Shown: piece by piece, positions 35,098 to 46,135 of the stretch
How positions within the stretch are numbered: position 1 is the first letter of the stretch
How the letters are laid out: every line of letters begins with the position of its first letter
Assembly (NCBI GenBank): GCA_963675135.1
Contig: OY776119.1
Coordinates: 68,875,727 to 68,939,726 of the forward strand
Length of the DNA stretch: 64,000 nt
From: Galeopsis tetrahit
Lineage: Eukaryota; Streptophyta; Magnoliopsida; Lamiales; Lamiaceae
Reading direction: 5' to 3'
Notes under the pieces: model-generated
The model's database searches: none
What the model was told of the DNA's origin: nothing
What the model saw: only the letters and a program-made list of their open reading frames with translations
Made by a program: the position numbers and the translations under genes

Positions 35098-35398
35098 TAA
35101 GGGCATCCACAGTGTGGGTTAGAATTTTTTGGTTTTAAGTTTGACAATGTGTGCTACATATGTTGGGACCACATTAAAGCCCACTCTTGCAAGTGAGTTA
35201 CACTCTCCAACTTGTTGTTCACTCTCCCTCTATCCCACTCTCTCTTTTTTCCTACTTTTACTTCTACTTGGGTAGAAGTTCTCCTACCCAATTCCTCCTC
35301 TCCTCCACATCATCTTCTCCCCAACCACTTCTACCCTTGATTTGAGTTAGGAGTAGAAATCCACATGGGACTTCTACCCTACATTGGAGATGCCCTTA
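35098..35398. mobile_element. MITE A, about 300 bp
   Basis: Ends taagggcatccaca and attggagatgccctta form a terminal inverted repeat. The interior is CT-rich with actc/ctcc runs and a gggtagaagttctcctaccc hairpin. The superfamily is not certain; GGGCATC(T/C)CCA ends are common to several plant MITE groups. Confidence 0.65.
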
Positions 35399-36257
35399 GA
35401 GCATCTCCATTGATAGTGATGATTTTTGGGTTTTAAGTTTGCCACATGTGTGCCACCTCAAAAGTTTTCTACTCCTATCTCAAAAAACTTCTACTCCCTC
35501 CAATGCATTCTACCACTCTTCTACCTCAAAAGTGGGTCCCACTCTCCAATTAGAGTATATATTTTTCTCTTCACATTCTTTCATTCATTATTTTTATTTT
35601 ATAATTTATACTCCCTCTATTTTTTTTAATAAATGTCACTTTAATTTTTTTAATTATTTTTAAAGTAAGTGTCACTTTGAAAAAAAAATCTTTAATTTTG
35701 AGTATTTTACCCTTAATCATTTATTACAAATATTTTTCATAAATATTGTTTGTAGCAAAATTTATTTAGTTTATGAATATTAGCTATATTTTTTACCCCA
35801 AAATTATTTACTTCTATATAACATAAATATTGTTCATACCAAACATGTTGCTATTTGATTTGTCAATCATTCAAAATATATCACTAGCTTTATAAATGCT
35901 TCATGAATTTTTGAACTTGTTTACTTAATTTTAAGTTTTAAAAAAATACAGTATATTTTTTGACTTATATATAAAAATAAAATAATGTTAATATATTTTT
36001 TGACAAAATATAATTTAAATAATACAAAGAGTACAAGATAAAAAATACAACGGTAAATACAAATTAAAATACAATTAATAATAATAATTAAAATATAAGT
36101 TATATAAAAAAAAAGTTGGGACCACTTAAAATGGGGTAGAAGTTCTTCTACCCCATTTCTCCTCTCTCCTCCACATCATCTTTCCCCCAACCCCTTCTAT
36201 CCTTAATTTGAGTTGTGAGTAGCCATCCACATGAATTTCTATCCCCATTGGAGATGG
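35399..36257. mobile_element. MITE B, same family as A, with an internal insert
   Basis: Starts gagcatctccattg and ends cattggagatggc. Its flanks match MITE A (ttttgggttttaagtttg at the left; tggggtagaagttcttctacccca and tcctccacatcatctt at the right). The middle is replaced by an unrelated AT-rich insert at about 35611-36031. It abuts MITE A directly. Confidence 0.6.
35611..36031. mobile_element. Stowaway-like insert in MITE B
   Basis: Starts TA|CTCCCTCTATTTTTTT and ends AATACAAAGAG|TA, an imperfect CTCCCTC-type terminal repeat with TA duplication, as in Tc1/mariner-derived Stowaway elements. About 420 bp and very AT-rich; the ends have decayed. Confidence 0.45.
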
Positions 36258-36480
36258 CACAACAATTACCTCAGTCAGTACTATTGATTCTCTGTACACA
36301 TTTGTTTTAATTTACATAATTCACTTTTAACCCCCCATCTCTCAACAATTGTGATTTGCACCCCCCACAACAATCATTCAATTCCATAAAGACCTCCCAT
36401 TCACTTCACCATCAAGAAATACAAGGAGAAAAAACAAAGGTTCTTAAACTAACCTCTAAAAAAATACTGTTTTTATGTGA

Positions 36481-36483
36481 TTT
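36481..36483. repeat. CACTA target-site duplication ttt (left)
   Basis: ttt precedes CACTACAAAA and follows TTTTGTGGTG at 44605-44607. Confidence 0.75.
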
Positions 36484-36499
36484 CACTACAAAAAAATTG

Positions 36500-36776
36500 A
36501 TAAATGGCATCGGGGAAGGCATCGGATCTACCGTCCCCAAAGATGAAGGCAAAGGCATCGGCAGTGTGCCGATGCCATTTAAATGGCATCGGATTTGGGG
36601 AAAACCGATGCGAAATGGCATCGGCAGGTCGCCGTTACCAAATGGCATCGGGGCCCACTGCCGATGCCATTTTGCATCGGGGACAGCCGATGCCATTTCG
36701 CATCGGGGAAAGCGCCGTTACTAAATGGCATCGGGCACACTGCCGATGCTGCCATTTTGCCGATGCCTTTTTATTA
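36500..36776. repeat. CACTA subterminal repeats, left end
   Basis: More than a dozen copies of a nonamer tggcatcgg or its complement ccgatgcca (and cgatgcg-type variants) in both orientations, interleaved with accgt/acggc spacers. Matches the right-end cluster at 44363-44590, including the gggcccactgccgatgcca phrase. Confidence 0.9.
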
Positions 36777-36795
36777 GAATTTAAAAAAGACGAAT

Positions 36796-36958
36796 CTGGG
36801 TTTCGAACCCAGGTCGATAGGCCACCAACACCCACCCCCCACCGCTGGGCCACCCCATTTTCGCATATTCAGCCCATTTTCGCGATTTCAAGGGTTCGAA
36901 CTCGTGACCTCGCGGTCTCGAAGGCTTTTAAGTGCCCCCTGTGTGCCGTTTAGGCTAG
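36796..36958 (-). other. tRNA-like pol III box sequences in the CACTA end
   Basis: On the minus strand, an A-box-like tggcccagcggt (36841-36852) is followed 30 bp later by ctgggttcgaaacccag (36794-36810), a perfect T-arm with 5-bp stem and TTCGAAA loop. A second, weaker pair lies upstream: tagcctaaacggc (36946-36958) and gagttcgaaccc (about 36891-36903). No acceptor stem is formed, so these are tRNA-derived relics or mimics, not tRNA genes. Confidence 0.45.
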
Positions 36959-37407
36959 GAGCTTTTAGTCGACATGTTTTGAATGCAATTAATATATATT
37001 CAATTTAATTTGCGTTTTTAATTCTTTAATTAATTCAATTCATTCTAACTTTAATTGTTGTTTATTAAATTATTTATCAAAACATATCATATTATTTCTA
37101 AATTATGTTTTTCAAATTAACTAAATTATGTTTTTCAAATTAAATAATTTATTTACGGTATCAATTATTCACACTATTTAAATTTATTCTAATCTTCAAT
37201 TTACAACATTTAAATTCATTCTAATTTTTTATTTCACAACATTATAATTACATACAACATTGAATATAATTATTTTCACTTATACATTTAAATTTATTCT
37301 AATCACATCATTTAAATTCATTTTAGTTTTCAATTCACAACATTAAATATATATAATTATTTTCACTTATCCATTTAAAAATATGAATTCACTTATCCTT
37401 CAATGGA

Positions 37408-37432
37408 CCCTAAACCCTAAACCCTAAACCCT
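37408..37432. repeat. Telomere-like (CCCTAAA) block 1
   Basis: Three full CCCTAAA units plus CCCT, preceded by tgga. This is the Arabidopsis-type plant telomere repeat, here at an internal site. Confidence 0.9.
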
Positions 37433-37726
37433 TAACTAAATTATGTTTTTCAAATTAAATAATTTATTTACGGTATCAATTATTCACACTATTTAAATTT
37501 ATTCTAATCTTCAATTTACAACATTTAAATTCATTCTAATTTTTTATTTCACAACATTATAATTACATACAACATTGAATATAATTATTTTCACTTATAC
37601 ATTTAAATTTATTCTAATCACATCATTTAAATTCATTCTAGTTTTCAATTCACAACATTAAATATATATAATTATTTTCACTTATCCATTTAAAAATATG
37701 AATTCACTTATCCTTCAATATATGGA

Positions 37727-37758
37727 CCCTAAACCCTAAACCCTAAACCCTAAACCCT
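37727..37758. repeat. Telomere-like (CCCTAAA) block 2
   Basis: Four full CCCTAAA units plus CCCT in the same position of the second tandem unit. Confidence 0.9.
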
Positions 37759-38230
37759 TAACTAAATTATGTTTTTCAAATTAAATAATTTATTTACGGT
37801 ATCAATTATTCACACTATTTAAATTTATTCTAATCTTCAATTTACAACATTTAAATTCATTCTAATTTTTTATTTCACAACATTATAATTACATACAACA
37901 TTGAATATAATTATTTTCACTTATACATTTAAATTTATTCTAATCACATCATTTAAATTCATTCTAGTTTTCAATTCACAACATTAAATATATATAATTA
38001 TTTTCACTTATCCATTTAAAAATATGAATTCACTTATACATATAATTAAAAAAAAATTCATCTATTATAAAATTATTCTCTAGTTCATTTTCAATTAAAA
38101 TAACATCATATCACAAACAACATTAATTATAATCATAATTAGCATGTTCACGTCAATTAAAATAAAAATTAATCCTCAACGTCAATGTAATATAATAACA
38201 TCACACGTAACAAAGTAATATAAAAATGTA

Positions 38231-39947
38231 TCACTCCTCATCACCACCACCATCATCCTCAGTATCATCCCGATCCTGAACCTGGCTACTATAATGAACG
38301 TTGTGCGACGGCCTCGGCGGCCTCGGCTCCCCACCTATCCGACCCATCTGTCCCATCATCAATGCAAGCTGGTCCTGAAACTCCTTGCGTAAGCGCTCCT
38401 CCTGCTGCCGCATTTGTTCCACTAAGCGCTGCTCTCTATCTTCATTGACTCTCCGTTCTTCAGCAATAGCATTGTTCATGTCTTCCTGGGTGAATCGTCC
38501 ATAAGCCGTACCACTTGACGTCTCGCCAGGACCGGAGGAGACCCGTCTGTTCTTGCCTACTTGTCCAAGGCCCCTAACACGTCCATGCGACCTGCCGACC
38601 TTCTTCACGTACAGTGCAGACATATCGGGTAAAGGTGGGGCCTGGGAACCATCCTCTGAACTAGGTTCATCTGACGGATCTCTTGTAGTATTATTGGTGA
38701 GCTCATCATGTATCTGGTCCTATACGTGCACATTTAAAAGTGGGTTAATACATTTTCAAGTACAATTAAATATATATTTGTTATATAATGTAATGTATAT
38801 ATATATAACTTACAAGTATATCACCCATATAGCCACAAGTGTATGTCCCGTTTTCGTAACGGTGGTAATATTCAACTATCTCCCAGTCGTATGCAGGGCG
38901 TCCCGTCCTCTCCTCCTGTATTTTGAATCGAAGACATATACGAATAAATAAACTAAATAATTAACTAAAATTAATTATATATAATTGACCACAAATACTT
39001 ACAATGCGCCGTGCGACCTCTGCTGCTCCACGAGCTCCGCCTTTATGAGTACCATGGCCAGTACCCGGACCTCCAGGCTCGGATAAGCGGTTCTTACGAG
39101 CCTGCTCGCTCTTCTTAATTGTGTCAGGATTGTTCCAGTGACGAACTAAGGAGTTCCAAACATTCACATCCCACAACGGCCTCTTGTTATCCTTCACCCA
39201 CGCTTTCTTGATTTTTGATAACATGTTAGTGTACCGAGTTTCAGCTCTTTGAAGAAAGAGTCTGTACACCTCTGTAGAAGATGTGGCTTCAGGGTCCCAC
39301 CTGACCTCGGTCTGCAAAAAAAAAAAAATTAACGAAGTAATATAACAAAATAACTAAATGTAAAGTTATTTTATACCTGGAATGTATCCCACCACCGCTG
39401 TACCGTGCCGGGTGATACCATAGCCCAGGTGTGTGCTCCAAGCTCCATATTCCGGTACATTATCGATCTGATCGTCCTCGAAATTAAATTTGAAGGCATC
39501 AACCTGTTACACGTATTTTATTAATAAACATGTTATACATACGTCTAATGAAATTTAAATATAATATACTTACGTATCCATGTAGATAAACAGTCGGATG
39601 CGACTGTCGGGTGCATCAGTCGACATGCTGGCCTGTGTCCCGACAGACGGATGTCTAACTGGCGAATGTATCGGTGGAGGGGATTGTTCCTGTGGATGTG
39701 GAACCATATGAGGCAACTGAGGCACCTGAGTGTAATAGGAATTAGGGTTCATTCCGGGCATCTGGGGCAACATTATCCCAGTCATATCGGGCATATACAA
39801 ACCATGTGGTGTCTGCACAGTCGGTGTCTCATCCACCGGCTCTCCTCTGCCTCTACCTCTACCTCTACCTCGCCCATGTCCAGAAGAACCCTGTCCAGAA
39901 GAACCCTGACCAGAGCCATATCCAGAACCATGTCGACGACCACTCAT
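38231..39947 (-). CDS. CACTA second protein, Transposase_24-like (TnpA-type)
   Basis: Five exons can be read on the minus strand with GT-AG borders: 39947-39574, 39503-39377, 39311-39003, 38915-38814 and 38719-38231. They total 1,401 nt, 466 codons plus stop, without a break. The N-terminus is Gly/Arg-rich (GRGRGRGRGR) then Pro/Met-rich. The central part has TFQTEVRWDP, YTNMLSKIKKAW and WNSLVRHWNNPD, followed by KKSEQARKNR, typical of the plant Transposase_24 family found beside TNP2 in CACTA elements. The C-terminus is a charged coiled coil (EERRVNEDREQRLVEQMRQQ) with an acidic tail. Likely role: binding the subterminal tggcatcgg motifs. That function is inferred from the En/Spm model, and the exon borders are my reading, not transcript-based. 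Confidence 0.85.
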
Positions 39948-40133
39948 CTGTCAAAATGAACATTAAAACATTATTAACATTGAACATTGTAACAATTAAA
40001 AAACATTATATATGAACACCACTGTAACGATTAACACTAAAATATAAATAAGGAATATAATTAAGGAATTAATATTTAGATAACATTGTCTAACAATTAA
40101 TATTTAGATAACATAGTCTAACAATTAACAACA

Positions 40134-43100
40134 TCATTCATCTTCATCATCTTCATCTTCAGCTTCATCTTCGTCGTCTTCTTCTCCGTCTTCTTCTTCA
40201 TCTTCTTCATACTCTGCCATTTCCATCATTGTACCGGTGTCATCAGTTAACATGACAGGATCATCATCTACTTGCACAATCATTTGAGTTTCTATGTTAT
40301 CCTCTTGCCACGCGGGAACTTCATCTTCAGTAGTATCTTTTGCATCCACCAAGTATCTCGGTTTGACTTTGCAGACAAATATCCAATCAGTACGGGATCC
40401 GGGGTATGGACAATAGTAGACTTGTGTGGCTTGACTTGCTAGTACGAATGGATCGTATCGGCCGTAAGATCGCCTCTGATTAAGCTCCACGAGCTTGTAG
40501 TTACGATGAACTTTTGTCCCATTGTTTGAGGGATCAAACCACTGACACTTGAACAAAACCACTTTCTTCTCGTGGTACCCCTGATAGTCCAATTCGACTA
40601 CTTCCTCGAGTTTCCCATAGAAATCTTCCTCATCCGCGTCATAGTTTTTTCCCTTGATACAAACCCCACTGTTTGATGTTGCTCTAGATGCACCATAAGC
40701 CATGGTGTGGAATTTGTACCCGTTCACGTAATACCCTGCGTACGTAAGAACTTGACCAGACGGACCAGCCGAAAGATCGGATAAAAACCTGTCCTCGACG
40801 TGATTTATCTTCACCTATATATATATAGGTAAGCCGAATTAATGTGAGAATTTCTATAACTTAACACTTTACACAGATCGTTATTTTAGGATAACTTACA
40901 ATGTCTTCAAACCACGACGCAAATCCATCTTGTAGTCTTAAATCTGATTCAGCGGCCGAGAGATTTGGTTGAAGAACTTGAAGTTGTTGCATGAATAGCC
41001 TACGTACGATCGATATAAGATTAATAAGACATTTCAACACTAAGTATTTGATTGACAAACATTTTGGTCGGATTGACTTACTGAACATATGGCTGCACCT
41101 CATCACAATTCAACAACACGTACGTATGAGCAACTTTTTTCTCCTCGTCTAAAATCCATCTTTTCTTAGGCTTTCCAAATCGTTTGCCAGGCGCCTTAAA
41201 TATGGAAAAAGTGCCCTCGACATACTCGTGTACTTCGTCCCGACCATCGTAATTACGAGGTACATTGTGTATCCTTGTCGTAACATGGTCCTCGAAATAG
41301 TGAGAACAAAACATTGACGCCTCTCTAGTTAAATAGACATTTGCAATCGAAGCTTCAACACATGCTTTGTTACCCACGCTTAATTTCAAGGTGCGAAGAT
41401 ACCTGATTAAATTTTAAGAATCGTAAGTTCATATAATTTGAAGAATCGTATGAGAAATTAATTAAATTACCTATCGTATGGATACATCCATCTGTATTGA
41501 ACTGGACCACACACTTTTGCTTCATATGCAAGGTGCACAGGTAGATGTTCCATAGAGTTGAAGAAGCTGGGTGGAAAGATACGTTCCAACTTGCACAAGA
41601 TGATTGGGATATCTGTTTCCAGTCGAGTCATGTTGTCAACTGTGATGGTTATAGAAGTCAACTCCTTAAAAAATAGACTAAGCTCAGTGATTGCTTTCCA
41701 CACAGTGAGCGGCAGAATTTTGTAAAAAGCAATCGGTAGTAGTCTCTGCATAAACACGTGACAATCATGACTCTTCATCCCATACAATTTCAATTTCGAC
41801 CAGTCAATGCAACGGGACATGTTAGACACATATCCATCTGGAAACTTCAACTCACTTATCCACTTATAAACAACATCCTTCTGCTTCTTATCAAGCGAAA
41901 AAGAAGCCTTATGATACTTTGATGTACGTGGACATTTCTTGAGAGAGGGACGACGACAATAATCATTCAGCTCATCTCTTGATTTAGACGTGTCCTTTGT
42001 TTTCCCCTCCACATTCATCACCGTGTTGAAAACGTTATCAAACACATTTTTCTCAATATGCATCACGTCTAAATTGTGTCGTATCAACAAGGTACTCCAA
42101 TACGGCAACTCCCAGAAAATGCTTTTCCACTTCCACCCTCCAGAAAGTTTTTTGTTGTGAGCCTCAGCACAATCCTCTGTAACCTTTCTATATCCCAAAT
42201 GATCAATTTCGTATAGGAGACTTGCACCCGTTCGAATAGGCGGTGGATCATCTGTGACTACTACTCCGGCCATGAATGCAGTTTTATTCGATCGCCACGT
42301 GTGATTCGGTGGTAAGAACTTTCGGTGGTTGTCGAACCACGACTGCTTTCGACTTTTATTCAAATAGAATGCATCGGTGTACTCTCCACAATATGGACAA
42401 GCAAGCCTTCCGGCTGTACTCCAACCAGACAACATTGAGTATGCTGGGAAGTCACTAATGGTCCAGATAAGTGCAGCTCGCATCAAAAAGTTTTGCTTTC
42501 TAGCAACATCGTAAGTTTGCACCCCATTTTCCCATAAAAATCTCAAATCTGCTATCAGTGGTTGCAAAAACACATCAAGTTTGTCCTTCGGACTTTTAGG
42601 CCCGGGTACGAGAATCGAAAGAAACATGAATTGATCCTTCATGCATAACCACGGGGGTAGATTGTACAGAGTAAGTATAACTGGCCATGACGAATATTGT
42701 TTTCCCGTCATTCCAAACGGTGCAAAACCGTCTGTGCTCAAGCCCAACCTCACATTCCTAATTTCAGATGCAAAATTAGGATACGAACGGTCCAAATGCT
42801 TCCAAGCCAGCGAGTCTGCCGGGTGACGCATAACACCAGAGTCATCAGAAGCGCACGAGGCATGCCATGTCATATCCTTCGCAGTGGCCTTGGACATGTA
42901 CAATCTTTGCAAACGAGGAATTATCGGAAAGTAGAACATCTCCTTAACCGGGCGTTTCTTTTTCAACCGACCATCTACATCAACCCTACTCGGCTTATAC
43001 CGTGATCGACCACAAATCTTACAAAAATCTAGTTCGCTGTCTGCACCCCAAAATAACATGCAATTCTGTGCACAACAATCAATCCTTTCTACCGGAAGAC

Positions 43101-43773
43101 CCATCCCACTCATCAAATGTTTGGTGTCGTTAAATTTCTTGGGAACCTTATTTTCGGGAGGACAAATCTCACGAATCAACTCAACAACCTGATTGTATCC
43201 CCTTTCAGACAATCTGTTTTCCGTTTTAATGTTCAACAATCTGGAATTGAATGACAACTGCGAATGAGATTCACAACCAGGATACAAGTCTTGGTCCGCT
43301 GCACGAAGCATGTCGTAAAACTGTGCCGCATTCTCGTTAGGGGGTTCTTCATTAAGTGCCTCCTCTTCCACGTCGATTCCAAAATCAATGTTTGGGCCAC
43401 CCATTAACTCTTCTACCATAGTGTGGTACGAACTAGGTCCAGCTGGGTCAACGTCGTTTGAAGTTGACGCATATTCATTAGTGTTTTGATACGGACGTGG
43501 ACCCCAAATCTCTTCCCCGTGATAAATCCAATTATAATAATTCAGTGTAAAACCATTTCGATATAAATGAGATTTAACTTCATTAGGATCTCTATAAGTT
43601 TGATTTCGACATCTAGCTTTCGAACAAGGACACCTAATTTTTCCTTCCCACATCGAATTCGGATTACTAGTAGCAAATTCAATAAATCCATTTATTCCAC
43701 TAACAAATCCAGGGTTCATAATCCCATTCACTAATCTTGGACTATACATCCAACTACGAATTGAATAATCCAT
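40134..43773 (-). CDS. CACTA transposase, TNP2 type (TnpD-like)
   Basis: Four exons with GT-AG borders: 43773-41471, 41402-41082, 40999-40900 and 40814-40134. They total 3,405 nt, 1,134 codons plus stop, all in frame. The N-terminal Transpos_assoc domain (SWMYSPR, IRCPCSKARCRN, HLYRNGF) covers about residues 5-87. The Transposase_21 core follows, with GLSTDGFAPFG near residue 350, TISDFPAYSMLSGWSTAG and the zinc-type CPYCGEY; then LIRHNLDVMHIEKNVFDNV, a DUF4218-like segment (MSRCIDW, LTSITITVDN, AYEAKVCGPVQYRWMYPYDR) and DUF4216 in exon 4 (WFDPSNNGTKVHRNYKLVEL). The acidic C-terminus is rich in Asp/Glu. It is the endonuclease and strand-transfer protein for the element ends. No disabling change was seen, which is unusual in this window. 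Confidence 0.92.
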
Positions 43774-44362
43774 GTCAATCGACGTCTACAAACACACAAA
43801 CAACCAACGTCTCATTTCCAACTCTATTAAAATCAATTAATATAATTCTAATTATATTCTAATAATTATTCTAACACCCTAATTAACAAATAAATTCATA
43901 TATATAGACATATAACACAAATATAATTCTAACACTCTAATTAACAAATAAATTCATATAACTTAATTATTAAAACATACGTACATATAAATACATGCTT
44001 ATAAACACAACATAATTAATTAACAATTTATAAATTCTTACAATTAACACATGCATGCATAAAAATTAACAATTCTAACAATTTTATATATACATACAAC
44101 ATATATGCATATATATACATATATATACTAAAACTATATATACACATATAACTTCAAATTTAACCAATAAAAACGAAAAAAATTACCGTAGAAATGCTCC
44201 CGTCGAAATGTAGAACACAAATGGCCAAAAATCGAGTTCGATCCGCAAACGAAGGTGATTTTTGAGTGGGGATGGCCAAAAAACGCGAAGCTTCAATTTG
44301 GGGGAGGAGGGCACGGCTGTAACGTTCTGGAAGAGGGAAGAGGGGGGTTTTATATTTAATTA

Positions 44363-44590
44363 GGGCATCGGGGAAGGCATCGGGCCCACTGCCGATGCCA
44401 TTTTGCATCGGGGGGCCGTTACCAAATGGCATCGGGGCCCACTGCCGATGCCATTTTGCATCGGGCATTAAATGCCGATGCCAAATGGCATCGGGGCCCA
44501 CTGCCGATGCCATTTTGCATCGGGCATTAAATGCCGTCCCCTTTTCGCATCGGCCGGCCTGCCGATGCCATTTGCCGATGCCTTTTGGGC
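44363..44590. repeat. CACTA subterminal repeats, right end
   Basis: About fifteen tggcatcgg/ccgatgcca motifs in both orientations; a block of about 60 bp (gggcccactgccgatgcca through gcattaaatgccg) is tandemly repeated. Confidence 0.9.
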
Positions 44591-44604
44591 AATATTTTGT
44601 GGTG

Positions 44605-44607
44605 TTT
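44605..44607. repeat. CACTA target-site duplication ttt (right)
   Basis: Partner of 36481-36483. Confidence 0.75.
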
Positions 44608-44689
44608 CTATGTTGAAGCTTCGATTTTATTTTCGGGTTAATTGTAAATTAAATAACAACTTTTCGCTAATTTGCAATCTAATTTAAAC

Positions 44690-45020
44690 CTTTAAATAAT
44701 TGTAAGTAAATAATTAACTTTAAATGTTGTTGTAAATTAGACTTTTTGACAACTTCAGTTGTGACCGAATCAAATGTTTTAAGATTATATTAGTTAAAAA
44801 TAATTATGTTGTTTCATTAAAGATGTATCATATCAGCAATAACTCTAAATTACATTTTAATATTAGACCAGATTAAAAAATAATGTTACTCTTTCATTAA
44901 GGAGATGTCATATCAGCAATAAGTTTAAATTACGTTAAATTCAGACACAAATGAAATTGTCAAAAAGTTTAAATTGCAACAATATTTAAAGTTAGTAATT
45001 TATTTATAATTATCTAAACC
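44690..45020. mobile_element. Foldback element, about 330 bp
   Basis: Arms of about 65 bp (44692-44755 and 44955-45020) are inverted copies (left: attaactttaaatgttgttg ... gactttttgacaa). Between them a segment with tcatatcagcaataa is directly duplicated (about 44825 and 44905). A non-autonomous DNA transposon; the superfamily is unknown. Confidence 0.6.
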
Positions 45021-45296
45021 ATCCATTGGAAGGACCGTGGGTTTCATGTATGTGTTTATATGAACTAGTGACTAGGAATGAGTTGTATTGAAGATTATGA
45101 TGGTAAATATACTTACATAATTACGAGTCTTTATGTTTAAATATTTATATTACATAATTTTTATGGTTATATTTTTAAAAGTTTTTTTCTTTTAGTTTCG
45201 ATTATTCAATTACTAATTGATGACTCGAATTCAGAGTATTTAAGTGTCAAGTGTTATATTTCGAGTTCGGGCCTTACAGAAATAGAGACAGAGTAA

Positions 45297-45304
45297 TGAT
45301 GGAG
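45297..45304. repeat. hAT target-site duplication (left)
   Basis: tgatggag, repeated exactly at 45803-45810. Confidence 0.88.
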
Positions 45305-45802
45305 TAGACATGTCCAACCGGCCGAAACTGCCGGTTACGGTTAAAAACCGGCGGTTTCGGTTTTGCATTTTTTGTAACTGAAACCGAACCGGCAAACCGT
45401 CGGTTACGGTTTTCTAACCGCCGGTTACAGTTTTCTAACCGGCGGTTAGGCGGTTTTGGTTTTTTTTTTTTTTTTTCTCCGTTTTTGCTCGTTTTCACTC
45501 AGTTTTCGCTCGTTTTTTATTCGTTTCAACTCTTTTTTTTAGAAACTACATTACTAGAATTTAATAAAAATTATATAACTTAAATTTATACATAAAAAAT
45601 AAAAGAATGGTGTATTAAAAAAATAAAAATAAAAAAATAAAAAAACCGAAAAACCGGCGGTTAACCGCCAAAATCGACGGTTTCGGTTTGCCAAAACATG
45701 CAACCGAAACCGAACCGCCATTTTCCGGTTACGGTTTTGAAAAACCGCCGGTTAAAAACCAGCGGTTTTCTCGGTTTGGCGGTTTTTAACCGCCCATGTC
45801 TA
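45305..45802. mobile_element. hAT-type non-autonomous element, 498 bp
   Basis: Ends TAGACATG and CATGTCTA are inverted copies, with an exact 8-bp duplication on both sides, diagnostic for hAT elements. Both flanks are loaded with accggcggtt/aaccgccggtt motifs in alternating orientation, which would fold extensively. The centre is A/T-rich. It has no transposase. Confidence 0.88.
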
Positions 45803-45810
45803 TGATGGAG

Positions 45811-46015
45811 TATTAAAATATAATCAAATAAACAAATTAGTTGGGGTAAAATTTATTACTTAAAACTGTAAGGACTAAAAGACAATTTCACACTATGTTA
45901 CTGGTAGTCTGGTACTGATATTTTATTTTTTTACAGTTACAGCTTATTTTTTTTTTAATCACAATTCCAAGACTCCACAATTCATCCTCCAAAAGAAGAG
46001 ATTTAAATTGAAAAA
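45811..46015. other. Possible promoter/5' leader of the candidate exon
   Basis: AT-rich, ending in attgaaaaa directly before an ATG. I see no certain TATA box. Confidence 0.25.
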
Positions 46016-46135
46016 ATGGAGCCAAGAATCGACAAGTGGTTTAGAGCGACGGCAGTTTTATACGCATTGTGGCTTAATACTCGTGTGATGAGTGTGGCGA
46101 CTGCTAACTCTGCTAAACCCAAACCTGTTGATCCT
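46016..46135 (+). CDS. Candidate first exon of a host gene
   Basis: ATG in the context gaaaaaatggag opens 40 codons (MEPRIDKWFRATAVLYALWL...) that end at a clean GTAAGT donor in phase 0. The peptide has a short hydrophobic stretch (TAVLYALWL) after a charged start, as in a signal anchor or small membrane protein. It reads like a real exon and is not transposon-like. I cannot find the next exon: the following 2.4 kb hold a Stowaway MITE, a TA microsatellite and then retrotransposon DNA, so the gene may be broken or may have a long intron. The product is not recognised. Confidence 0.4.

Larger units (their letters stand above)
37119..38040. repeat. Three tandem units of about 315 bp in the CACTA element
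   Basis: Units start at about 37119, 37433 and 37759 (the cggtatcaattattcacac landmark is at 37157, 37471 and 37797). They are nearly identical and AT-rich. Units 1 and 2 end in CCCTAAA repeats; unit 3 ends before that block. Confidence 0.9.
36484..44604 (-). mobile_element. Complete CACTA (En/Spm) transposon, 8,121 bp
   Basis: Ends CACTACAAAA (36484) and TTTTGTGGTG (44604; reads CACCACAAAA outward), flanked by ttt. Subterminal regions are packed with direct and inverted copies of tggcatcgg/ccgatgcca, the sort of motif that binds the element-coded TnpA-like protein. Two genes on the minus strand, a TNP2-type transposase and a Transposase_24-type protein, are both readable end to end after splicing. 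The left half also holds a tandem array with telomere-like repeats and tRNA-like sequence. Element sense runs right to left. All required parts are present, so it may be autonomous. Confidence 0.93.

Noticed and set aside
36500..36776. CRISPR-like look of regularly recurring short repeats
   Set aside because: Repeats are in both orientations with irregular spacing, lie inside CACTA ends, and the genome is a plant nucleus.
36796..36852. A functional tRNA gene
   Set aside because: The T-arm is perfect but no acceptor stem or proper anticodon arm can be formed.
36356..36953. Multiple overlapping frames (for example 122 and 149 codons) at the CACTA left end
   Set aside because: They arise from the tggcatcgg repeats being open in several frames; they are binding-site arrays, not genes.
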